The notes beneath the pieces were generated by a model, which saw only the letters and a program-made list of their open reading frames with translations, was not told where the DNA came from and ran no database searches. Below are positions 14,681 to 21,206 of a DNA stretch of 23,620 nucleotides, piece by piece (positions within the stretch are counted from its first letter, which is position 1; each line of letters opens with the position of its first letter). The stretch comes from JAADDK01 sp964425415 (GTDB taxonomy: Archaea > Thermoplasmatota > Thermoplasmata > Thermoplasmatales > Aciduliprofundaceae), in contig CAYRMJ010000015.1 in assembly GCA_964425415.1 (NCBI GenBank), positions 1 through 23,620 on the forward strand, read 5' to 3'. A program made the position numbers and the translations under genes.

Positions 14681-15250
14681 TTAACCTTTGAAAAATATCA
14701 GTATATCTCCTTTTTTTAGAACAGTTTCAGGGCTTGGGTTCTTTATTATGTCCTTTCCTCGCTTAATTGCTATCACGGTTCCAACGCGTCTTCTAATGTC
14801 CGTGTTTTTTAGTTTTCTGTTCAAGTATCTAAGTGGGAGTTCAAGGGCATATATGTTCACATTCTCCGAAAACATAACGGAATTGATCAACTCGGCAGCT
14901 TTTGGACTTAATAGAGAGGTGAGTATCTCCCTGCCTATCAACTCACTTTCCACAAGCACGTTGTTTGCTCCGGCTTTGTATGCTTTATCAACATTTTCGT
15001 GTTTTTTAATTATAACACCTATATTTATCCACGGGTTGAGTGTTCTTGCGAGTAGAGTGATGTAAATGTTCCGATTATCATCTCCCGTCGCCACAATTAT
15101 TATTTCTTCATCTTCCACACCAGCACGCTTTAAAATTTCCGGATCCTCTGGATTACCCCATATAAAATTCTCTTTCTCTTCGTCAAATGATGTGTCTATG
15201 AACTTTCCGTTGAGCTTCTTTGTTATCTCGTTGTATCCGCATATAATCAT
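14681..15250 (-). CDS. Stand-alone RCK (TrkA-N/TrkA-C) protein coupled to a K+ channel
   Basis: This 189-residue cytosolic protein carries a compact Rossmann-like RCK domain (MIICGYNEITKKL at the start, IIIVATGDDNRNIYITLLAR, VDKAYKAGANNVLVESELIG) and a TrkA-C domain (VGTVIAIKRGKDIIKNPSPE...LKKGDILIFF). It mirrors the RCK part of the upstream channel, which also has IICGYNE, but the stretch after the first strand is shortened (NGKFIDTSFDEE), so the usual first helix and second strand of the nucleotide fold look reduced. Its ATG overlaps the channel TGA (ATGA), implying coupled translation and a role as second gating-ring subunit, comparable with the tandem RCK domains of BK or GsuK channels (inference). 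The ligand is unknown. Confidence 0.85.
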   Translation of the reverse strand: MIICGYNEITKKLNGKFIDTSFDEEKENFIWGNPEDPEILKRAGVEDEEIIIVATGDDNRNIYITLLARTLNPWINIGVIIKKHENVDKAYKAGANNVLVESELIGREILTSLLSPKAAELINSVMFSENVNIYALELPLRYLNRKLKNTDIRRRVGTVIAIKRGKDIIKNPSPETVLKKGDILIFFKG

Positions 15251-16254
15251 GAGGCCTCAACCTCCGAGGGCAGATAAATTATAACATCCCCTGATTTTAG
15301 TGTGAAATTTGGAGATGGGTCTGTTATCATCTTTCCATTCCTATAAATGGCGATGATGGTCCCGTACTTTTCCCTGAATCTCAGCTCAGAAATTTTCTTT
15401 CCTGTCATCTTTCCCTTCACCATTTTTTCGCTTATTTTAAGGCGCTCTACTGAAGCGAAAATGTCATATTTGTAGTCTCCGGAGGACCAGTACTGAATGG
15501 TTTTTCCAATAATTTTGTTTCTCGGTATAACTGTGTTTGCTCCTGATTTCTTTATTATCTCTTCTCCACTTTCAGTTGTTGCTATTGCGATTATGTTCAA
15601 ATCTTCAGTTATGCTCCTTGCAGTCAAGCTTATCATTGCATTTTTCATATCATCCATCAAAGCAATTAGCGCAGTGGCTCGCAGTACATTTGCCTTTTTG
15701 ATTGTTGATATCTCAGTGCAATCTCCTTCAACATGGGGCATGTCATCGGGGGCATGATTGTCCACTACTACATACGGAATTCCCAGCATTTTTAGTTTTT
15801 CCGCAATATACAATGCAAACTCGTTGTAGCCACATATTATCACATGAGCGTCTTTGGGGATTGGCACTCTCCAGCCGCGCTCGGCCATTTTGATTTTCAT
15901 CTCAAACCAAGGACCTATTATCGTTTGAATTCCACCGAATATTATAGCCAATCCAAGCCCAAGATAAAAGATGTGAAACCATTTGCCCACCTCGCTAGTG
16001 AGCATTGAATTTGGAGGGTAATATCCAAGAGTGGATATGGTTGCAACGCTGAAATATATGGCGTCTGTGAGTGTGGCTGAATGATGCTCAACGTATATTC
16101 TTATTATCAAATACCCCAAGCTTCCTATTAGAATGAGTGAAAATACCATGAGGACGAAGAGAATTATGCGGTTTCTGAGAGCAAAGGCCATTGTGTACCC
16201 GATGAGAATCATGGATTTAGATTTTTCCTTTATTTGATGGAGCTTAATTTCCAT
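15247..16254 (-). CDS. Two-TM potassium-channel-like protein with RCK domain and atypical filter
   Basis: This 335-residue protein has TM1 (RIILFVLMVFSLILIGSLGY), a pore loop (DAIYFSVATISTLGYYPPNS), TM2 (FHIFYLGLGLAIIFGGIQTI), an RCK nucleotide-binding fold (HVIICGYNEFALYIAEKL, then YVVVDNH) and TrkA-C (GTIIAIYRNGKMITDPSPN...LKSGDVIIYL). The plan is that of MthK. The filter is T-L-G-Y-Y-P instead of the usual T-V-G-Y-G-D, so potassium selectivity is uncertain. Start: ATG at 16254 lies about 34 nt from the TATA element shared with the divergent coiled-coil gene, giving a leader of a few nt; an upstream ATG at 16296 would lie within that element, and ATG 16212 is another option. The TGA overlaps the ATG of the stand-alone RCK gene. 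Confidence 0.85.
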   Translation of the reverse strand: MEIKLHQIKEKSKSMILIGYTMAFALRNRIILFVLMVFSLILIGSLGYLIIRIYVEHHSATLTDAIYFSVATISTLGYYPPNSMLTSEVGKWFHIFYLGLGLAIIFGGIQTIIGPWFEMKIKMAERGWRVPIPKDAHVIICGYNEFALYIAEKLKMLGIPYVVVDNHAPDDMPHVEGDCTEISTIKKANVLRATALIALMDDMKNAMISLTARSITEDLNIIAIATTESGEEIIKKSGANTVIPRNKIIGKTIQYWSSGDYKYDIFASVERLKISEKMVKGKMTGKKISELRFREKYGTIIAIYRNGKMITDPSPNFTLKSGDVIIYLPSEVEAS

Positions 16255-16283
16255 AAAGATGAAAAAGAATGTAAAAAGCGGTA

Positions 16284-16292
16284 AATTTAAAT
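16284..16292. promoter_or_regulatory. Shared symmetrical TATA box between channel and coiled-coil genes
   Basis: AATTTAAAT is nearly palindromic and is the only strong TATA candidate between the channel (minus, ATG 16254) and the coiled-coil gene (plus, ATG 16316). Its centre is 28 nt from the plus-strand ATG, fitting a leaderless transcript, and 34 nt from the minus-strand ATG, giving a leader of about 8 nt. Confidence 0.45.
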
Positions 16293-16315
16293 GCAAAATT
16301 GCCTATTCTCAAAGT

Positions 16316-16714
16316 ATGGGCAGGGATGATATTCTGAACGAAGTAGTGGATATAAAAAAGAGGATTAATGAAATAGATGCAAAGATGGACCGTGTTTTGA
16401 AAAAAATATTAGAACTTGAATCAAAGTTCAAAGAGATTGAAAAGCTTGAAGAGAGCATGAGCGCCCTGCCCGCAAAGCTCAACACTACATCTTTTCAGGT
16501 TATCTCTCAGTTCAAGGATGAGATTGGAGATATTGAGGATGAGTTTGAGGAGAGAATAGACAACACTATGGGAAAGCTTGAGTCTCTGGCGAATATGAAC
16601 ATTCGTCTCACGCAATTTGAACAAACTATGAAAGCGTATATGGATAAGATGAGATACATGCTTCTTGAGCTTGAAGATGAAATAAAAGAAGGGAGGTATG
16701 AGAATGGCCAATGA
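16316..16714 (+). CDS. Small coiled-coil protein, unknown function
   Basis: I do not recognise this 132-residue protein. It starts MGRDDILNEVVDIKKRINEI and is almost wholly helical with heptad-like spacing of Ile, Leu and Met (EIDAKMDRVLKKILELESKF, later EIGDIEDEFEERIDNTMGKL), strongly charged, and lacks Cys, signal or membrane segments. A central SALPAKLNTTSFQ breaks the coiled coil. I start it at 16316 because a TATA box lies 28 nt upstream; the open frame back to 16259 would run through that box. It overlaps the next gene, another coiled-coil protein, by 11 nt, so the two are likely made together and may interact. A structural or scaffold role is only a guess. Confidence 0.7.
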   Translation: MGRDDILNEVVDIKKRINEIDAKMDRVLKKILELESKFKEIEKLEESMSALPAKLNTTSFQVISQFKDEIGDIEDEFEERIDNTMGKLESLANMNIRLTQFEQTMKAYMDKMRYMLLELEDEIKEGRYENGQ

Positions 16715-17708
16715 AGATAAAAAGCCCATGATTCTGAAAACATTGAGCGAAGTGAGGAGCAATCTGCCAAAGAGCGTTAAGAAGAAGATACCTGATGCGG
16801 AGCATTACATAGATTTGGCCATGACCATGGTCAATCAGTACATAGAAATAAAAGAGAAACTTGAAAAGGCAATTAACCAGCTTGATGAGATATCAAAGCG
16901 GGTGGACAGCTCAAGCAAAAAGCTTGAGGAATCCGTTGAGAAGAGAGTTGAGGGATTGAACAAACGGGAGGACGAACTCACTCAGCTCTTAAATAAGTTG
17001 TCAGATATAGATACGAGAATTCAAGCTGTGGAGGAGAGAGAAGAGCGTGTTGCAGAGCGAGAAGCAAAGGTTCAGGAATGGGAAAAGAGGCTTCAGGAGA
17101 AAGATGCGACGGTTGATAGAATAATAGACGCAAACACTCAAATAGTTGAGCAGATACGGGATAGGAGTGAGCAGCTTCAGAATCTCCTCTCAACAATACT
17201 TGAAACAAAGGTCAGGTGGGAAGAGGAGGCAAAGGAGAAGGAAGCATCGTTTAGAAAGAGGGAAGAGCTAATTGAGAAGATTAAAAACACGCTGGAGCTG
17301 AGAGCGAGGGAAATAATGAAGAAGGAAGATGAGCTCAACGAGTTGGAGAGAAGAAAGAAGGAACTTGAAAAAGAGCTTGCTGAGATTGAGAAGAAAAAGA
17401 TGGAAGAACTCAAAGAGAAGGAGAAGGAGCTGGATGAGCTCAGAGAGGAGCTGAACGAGAAAGAGGAGAAGCTTCTTGGCGAGCGGCGCATACTGGCAGA
17501 GCGGGAAGAAAAACTCAACATTCGCAAAAAAGAGCTTGAGAAGTGGAGCGATGAGTTGAGGAGAAAGGAAGAGTTGCTGAAGAGCTATCAGGAGCAGATA
17601 AACGAGTTGAAGGAGGAAATAACGTTCTTGAATCAAAGAGTCAGTGAGCTAACGAAGGAGAAAATGGAGCTGGAGAAGGACATTGCGCTTTTAAAAGAGA
17701 AAATCTAA
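16704..17708 (+). CDS. Long coiled-coil protein, unknown function
   Basis: This 334-residue protein has a short N-terminal region (to about residue 45, with KPMILKTLSEVRSNLPKSVK) and then continuous coiled coil to the end, rich in Glu and Lys in repeating blocks such as EKELDELREELNEKEEKLLG. No ATPase motif is present, so it is not an SMC or Rad50 protein by itself. The start is the ATG at 16704, with GGGAGG 7 nt upstream; the in-frame ATG at 16698 is too close to that site. It overlaps the preceding small coiled-coil gene by 11 nt. A T6 run follows the stop. Candidate roles are cytoskeletal, chromosome-associated or membrane scaffold; sequence alone does not choose. Confidence 0.75.
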   Translation: MANEDKKPMILKTLSEVRSNLPKSVKKKIPDAEHYIDLAMTMVNQYIEIKEKLEKAINQLDEISKRVDSSSKKLEESVEKRVEGLNKREDELTQLLNKLSDIDTRIQAVEEREERVAEREAKVQEWEKRLQEKDATVDRIIDANTQIVEQIRDRSEQLQNLLSTILETKVRWEEEAKEKEASFRKREELIEKIKNTLELRAREIMKKEDELNELERRKKELEKELAEIEKKKMEELKEKEKELDELREELNEKEEKLLGERRILAEREEKLNIRKKELEKWSDELRRKEELLKSYQEQINELKEEITFLNQRVSELTKEKMELEKDIALLKEKI

Positions 17709-17713
17709 TCTTC

Positions 17714-17719
17714 TTTTTT
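17714..17719 (+). terminator. T-run terminator after the coiled-coil genes
   Basis: A TTTTTT run begins 6 nt after the TAA at 17706-17708 and precedes the acdA promoter, matching the oligo-T signals used for archaeal termination. Confidence 0.4.
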
Positions 17720-17727
17720 GCGAAGGG

Positions 17728-17734
17728 ATTTAAT
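17728..17734 (+). promoter_or_regulatory. TATA box of acdAB
   Basis: ATTTAAT is centred 25 nt before the acdA ATG at 17756, with no SD motif between, consistent with a leaderless acdAB transcript. Confidence 0.5.
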
Positions 17735-17755
17735 CGTATAAAGGCATGTACCCTT

Positions 17756-19138
17756 ATGTTTGAGAAGCTTATAAATCCTGAGAGCATAGCGGTGATAGGG
17801 GCTTCCCACAACGAGAAGAAAATAGGCTTTGTAGTTCTTAAAAATCTCGTTTCACACAAATACAAAGGCAAGGTTTATCCAGTGAATCCTCGTGGTGGCG
17901 AAATTTTAGGATTTAAAGTTTACAAAACAGTGGCTGATATACCTGATGTGGACCTCTCTGTAATCACGCTTCCTGCAGAGTTAACTGTCCAAGTTTTTGA
18001 AGATGTTGCCAAGAAATCTAAATTCATCATTCCAATTGCCGGTGGCTTTGGAGAAATCGGCGCGGAAGGTAAGGAAAGAGAGAGAAAAATCAGAGAGATT
18101 GCCAAAAAATATGGAACAAGAATAATTGGGCCAAATACGGTGGGTGTTCTGTTTCCCTCTTCAGGGGTGAACACAGCACTTATAGTTCCTGAGCGCTCAA
18201 GATTTCCAGAAGATGGTGACATTGCGTTCATAACCCAAAGCGGAGCTCTTGGACTTCTGACCATGGACGAGTTCTCCATGTACGGTGTAGGATTCTCGCA
18301 TTTCATAAATCTGGGAAATCGCGTGGATGTGAACGAAAACGAGCTTTTGAAATATTTTGGGATAGATGACAAATCAAAGGTAATCGTGCTGTACATTGAG
18401 AGCTTCAAAGATGGCCGAGAATTTATGAGCATTGCGAGAGAAGTTAGCAAAAAGAAGGGGATTGTTGTGCTCAAGGCTGGGCGCACCTCACGAGGCAGCA
18501 AGGCTGCAAGCTTGCACACGGGTGCTCTGGGTGGCAGTGATAAAATAGCGGAGGGAGCGTTCAAGCAATGTGGAGTTATTCGGGCTTACGATGAAATTGA
18601 GCTGATTGATTATGCACGAGCCTTAGCGCATGGAAAGCCAATTTACGGGAACAGAGTTGCAGTTGTCACATCGGCGGGTGGAGTTGGAGTTGTCAGCACG
18701 GATTACATTGAGAGTAATGTGAAAGGTGTGGATATGAAGATGGCTGATATAAGTGAAGAGGTTAAAAAGAAAATAAAAGAGGAAGTTGTTCCTTTTGCTT
18801 CGGTGGAGAACCCGATTGATATGACTGCACAGGCAAGCGATGAAGATTACGATGGAGTTCTTGAAGCTTTGAACTCAGATCCAAATGTGGATGCTATATT
18901 AGTTTACGCGCTGTTTCAAACACCTTTGATAAGTGAAAGGTTAGTGGACATCGTAACTGATTGGAGTAAGAGAGGCAAGCCCATGGTGGTAGGGGTGATA
19001 GGAAGCGAATTCGCAATGGATATGATTAGGAGATTTGAGAGTAATGGTGTGCCGGTTTATCCAAGCATTGAGAGAGCGGTAAAAGCGCTCCGCGCTCTTT
19101 ATGAGCGTGGAAAGATTTTGAGGAGGTTGAGAGAATGA
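17756..19138 (+). CDS. acdA: ADP-forming acyl-CoA synthetase, alpha subunit
   Basis: The alpha subunit binds CoA and carries the phosphohistidine in the reaction acyl-CoA + ADP + Pi = acid + CoA + ATP, the archaeal route to ATP from acetyl-CoA and related thioesters. Its 460 residues match the family length. The N-terminal CoA-binding Rossmann domain (INPESIAVIGASHNEKKIG, PVNPRGGEILG) is followed by succinyl-CoA-ligase-like domains with FITQSGALG and the active-site SLHTGALGGSD, where His254 is the expected phosphorylated residue. The start follows a TATA box at 17728-17734. Its TGA overlaps the acdB ATG. Acyl specificity (acetate, branched-chain or aryl acids) cannot be read from sequence. 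Confidence 0.93.
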   Translation: MFEKLINPESIAVIGASHNEKKIGFVVLKNLVSHKYKGKVYPVNPRGGEILGFKVYKTVADIPDVDLSVITLPAELTVQVFEDVAKKSKFIIPIAGGFGEIGAEGKERERKIREIAKKYGTRIIGPNTVGVLFPSSGVNTALIVPERSRFPEDGDIAFITQSGALGLLTMDEFSMYGVGFSHFINLGNRVDVNENELLKYFGIDDKSKVIVLYIESFKDGREFMSIAREVSKKKGIVVLKAGRTSRGSKAASLHTGALGGSDKIAEGAFKQCGVIRAYDEIELIDYARALAHGKPIYGNRVAVVTSAGGVGVVSTDYIESNVKGVDMKMADISEEVKKKIKEEVVPFASVENPIDMTAQASDEDYDGVLEALNSDPNVDAILVYALFQTPLISERLVDIVTDWSKRGKPMVVGVIGSEFAMDMIRRFESNGVPVYPSIERAVKALRALYERGKILRRLRE

Positions 19139-19755
19139 ACGAGTATGAAGCAAAAACCCTGCTGAAAAATGTGGGAATACGAGTGCCAAACTCCACCGTG
19201 GTACAGTCAGAGGAAGATTTAAAAAATATGAATTTGAGGTATCCTCTGGTAGCCAAAGTTCTAAGTGATGAAATACTACACAAAAGCGATGTGGGTGGGG
19301 TAATTCTTCGCATACAGAATGAAAATGATGCTATTTATGCATTCAAAAAAATACATGAGAAATTTGGCACCCCGGTGCTGTTTGAAGAGATGATTCAAGG
19401 CGGTGTTGAACTAATAGTGGGTGTGACTGTTGATCCATCATTTGGCCATGCTATAATGTTTGGACTTGGTGGAATATTCACTGAGATTTACAAAGATGTC
19501 ACATTCAGAGTGATTCCCATAACCAAAGAGGATGCTGAGGACATGCTTGAGGACATAAAAGGCAAAAAAATTATTGAGGGGTACCGTGGAATAAATGTGA
19601 AGAGAGAGAAAATTATTGAGCTACTTTTAAAGGTATCAAATTTGGTAGAGAAGGAGCCAGATATAGTTGGCATGGACCTAAATCCGGTGCTCGCAACGGA
19701 AAACGACGTGTATGTTTTGGATGCAAAGATTATAAAAGCTTCTCAGTCACCATGA
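19135..19755 (+). CDS. acdB: ADP-forming acyl-CoA synthetase, beta subunit
   Basis: The 206-residue beta subunit is an ATP-grasp domain that passes phosphate from the alpha-subunit histidine to ADP. Landmarks are MNEYEAKTLLKNVGIRVPNS, VAKVLSDEILHKSDVGGV with conserved His49, FEEMIQGGVELIVGVTVDPS, the glycine-rich FGLGGIFTEIYKDV, and VGMDLNPVLA near the end. It is separate from the alpha subunit, as in Pyrococcus, rather than fused as in some other archaea. The ATG overlaps the acdA stop in ATGA, so the two are translated together in the heterotetrameric enzyme. The last 26 nt overlap the end of the convergent DHH gene. Confidence 0.92.
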   Translation: MNEYEAKTLLKNVGIRVPNSTVVQSEEDLKNMNLRYPLVAKVLSDEILHKSDVGGVILRIQNENDAIYAFKKIHEKFGTPVLFEEMIQGGVELIVGVTVDPSFGHAIMFGLGGIFTEIYKDVTFRVIPITKEDAEDMLEDIKGKKIIEGYRGINVKREKIIELLLKVSNLVEKEPDIVGMDLNPVLATENDVYVLDAKIIKASQSP

Positions 19756-20572
19756 GCAAAGCGTTCAATATAGCTTCTGCATCTCCTATGCACGACATTC
19801 CTGCGGCGCTCTCATGGCCCCCGTAAGTGCAAGAGAAATCATCACTCACCTTTTTAAGGATATCCAAGAGGTTCAGTTCTTTGCTTCTTCCAGTTACTCT
19901 TACACTTTCCTTTTTGGAATTTGCCACAAACACCACATCACACAGTTCTCGTGTAAAGGATGCAAAGGAGCTTTCATGCGCACCAATCTGCGTGACGCAT
20001 ATTATCTTCTTGCCCTTTGTCCTGAACTTCAGGCGCTGCATTCCCTTCAACATGGCTACTTTCTCACCATGGGTGTATGGAAAGTCAAAGAGCTCTGCCA
20101 CCTCTGAAAACTCTAACTCAGCATCTTCTAAAATCTTTGTAAAAATTGAAAATGTACGGCTGTTTGCAAATCTGAACCATCTTGTATCTGAAATTATGCC
20201 CCCGATGAGGAGTATTGCTGCCTCTCGGCTCTTTGGTTTCCCGAACATGTCGTAAAGCATCTCAGAGCATGATGGGTATTCAGGCTTTACCACTCTCGTG
20301 TCAGAGAATATGTTGTTGCTAAGATGATGATCGTAAACAGCATCAACTCGTACATCTCTGAACTTGCCCAGTTGCTCTCTGCTCGCAGTGTCCACCGCTA
20401 TGATCTCATCGTAACCCTCAGGGTCAAAATCGTCAATCACATTAATATTAAATTTGCGAGATATCTCCTTTGCGAATCTGTCCAGTCCGTCAGATGCTAT
20501 GGTAGCTCCGCCCAAAATAGAAGATAGGTAGTAGGCAGAACCAAGTGCGTCAAGGTCCGCATTTCTGTGCAT
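19730..20572 (-). CDS. DHH-family phosphoesterase (NrnA-like)
   Basis: This protein belongs to the DHH/DHHA1 superfamily of manganese-dependent phosphoesterases, which includes nanoRNases and cyclic-dinucleotide hydrolases. Motifs occur in order: HRNADLDALGSA, AVDTA, DHH (in VYDHHLSN), GGIISDTRWF and the DHHA1 loop TYGGHESAAGM. Metal ligands appear complete. From the first normal ATG (20572, 280 residues) the protein begins M-HRNAD, omitting the first beta strand normally before this motif; the frame upstream would encode IRLIL, and the true start may be further back. It follows pfdB by 5 nt and is the third gene of a pcc1-pfdB operon. The substrate, short RNA or a dinucleotide, is not determined. 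Confidence 0.85.
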   Translation of the reverse strand: MHRNADLDALGSAYYLSSILGGATIASDGLDRFAKEISRKFNINVIDDFDPEGYDEIIAVDTASREQLGKFRDVRVDAVYDHHLSNNIFSDTRVVKPEYPSCSEMLYDMFGKPKSREAAILLIGGIISDTRWFRFANSRTFSIFTKILEDAELEFSEVAELFDFPYTHGEKVAMLKGMQRLKFRTKGKKIICVTQIGAHESSFASFTRELCDVVFVANSKKESVRVTGRSKELNLLDILKKVSDDFSCTYGGHESAAGMSCIGDAEAILNALLMVTEKLL

Positions 20573-20577
20573 CAAAA

Positions 20578-20937
20578 TCAGGCGGATTGTGCTCCTCCTC
20601 CGTACTTTGCAAATTCAGCCTGTATGTCTTTTAGTTTTTTCTCAAGGAGTTCCTGTTGTTTGATGACTGTCTTCATTTTGAGCTCAAGAAGTTCCTTCTT
20701 CTCTTCAAGCTCGGATTTGATGGCTTCTTTGCTGCTGACTCTAACAAGAATGCTACCTACGCTTTTGTATATGGGCGCATCATCGGATATTTTGTCAAGC
20801 TCTTCCAAGCTCTTTTCAGTCTCTTTTAATGCAACTTCAATTTGGTACCTCTGAGACACTATGGCCTCAAGCTCTCCCTGCAGTCTTTGGGCCTGCTCAA
20901 GCTTCTCTTTCAAATATGGAGCTAAACTAACTGCCAT
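20578..20937 (-). CDS. pfdB: Prefoldin beta subunit
   Basis: Prefoldin is the hexameric jellyfish-shaped cochaperone that hands unfolded proteins to the thermosome. This 119-residue protein is a typical beta subunit: an N-terminal coiled-coil helix (LAPYLKEKLEQAQRLQGELE), a hairpin region with APIYKSVGSILVRVSSKEAI, and a second long helix (ELLELKMKTVIKQQELLEKK). The start at 20937 follows GAGGTG with 7-nt spacing, which lies in the end of pcc1; an in-frame TTG at 20941-20943 is rejected because it falls within that spacing. It overlaps pcc1 by 11 nt. The pcc1-pfdB neighbourhood recurs in many archaea. Confidence 0.93.
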   Translation of the reverse strand: MAVSLAPYLKEKLEQAQRLQGELEAIVSQRYQIEVALKETEKSLEELDKISDDAPIYKSVGSILVRVSSKEAIKSELEEKKELLELKMKTVIKQQELLEKKLKDIQAEFAKYGGGAQSA

Positions 20938-21169
20938 CTTCAATCACCTCTTCAACATCCAGTGCCAGCTGAAACCACCTAAGATACGAATTTAAAGCGG
21001 CTCTTAGAGCATGCGGGTCTTCTGCGAGTATTTTTATTGTAAGTGAATCTTCACCGCCCACTCTAACACGAGTGCGGGGCACATCCCTTCCGCTTTCAAC
21101 TTCCAGCGCTCTCCGAATGCGATTCACCTGCTCTTTTGGAAGTGAGCCTTCAATGGTCAGCTCGTACAC
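20927..21169 (-). CDS. pcc1: KEOPS complex subunit Pcc1
   Basis: Pcc1 is the small dimerising subunit of KEOPS, which makes the universal t6A modification at position 37 of ANN-decoding tRNAs. The 80-residue protein has the family length and pattern: a first strand (MYELTIEGSL), a helix with VNRIRRALEVESGRD, RTRVRVGGEDSLTIKILAED, and the final helix ALRAALNSYLRWFQLALDV. The start is GTG at 21169, 24 nt from a TATA box in the 37-nt gap after serS, so the transcript appears leaderless with a GTG start. It is followed by pfdB with an 11-nt overlap. The other KEOPS subunits are not in the window. Confidence 0.88.
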   Translation of the reverse strand: MYELTIEGSLPKEQVNRIRRALEVESGRDVPRTRVRVGGEDSLTIKILAEDPHALRAALNSYLRWFQLALDVEEVIEDGS

Positions 21170-21189
21170 GGCACGTAATCTGAAATATG

Positions 21190-21195
21190 TATTTA
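21190..21195 (-). promoter_or_regulatory. TATA box of pcc1-pfdB-DHH
   Basis: TAAATA on the minus strand, within CTAAATACATATTT, is centred about 24 nt before the GTG start of pcc1 and lies in the short gap after the serS stop, so the downstream genes need not depend on serS transcription. Confidence 0.5.
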
Positions 21196-21206
21196 GATAT
21201 TTTCCC

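Noticed and set aside
17177..17636. Ser/Phe-rich and Leu-rich minus-strand frames opposite the coiled-coil gene
   Set aside because: They are reverse-strand readings of Glu/Lys-rich codons (GAG/AAG to CTC/CTT) and have no promoter.
16704..17708. SMC/Rad50-type protein
   Set aside because: The coiled coil is extensive but Walker A, Walker B and ABC signature motifs are absent.
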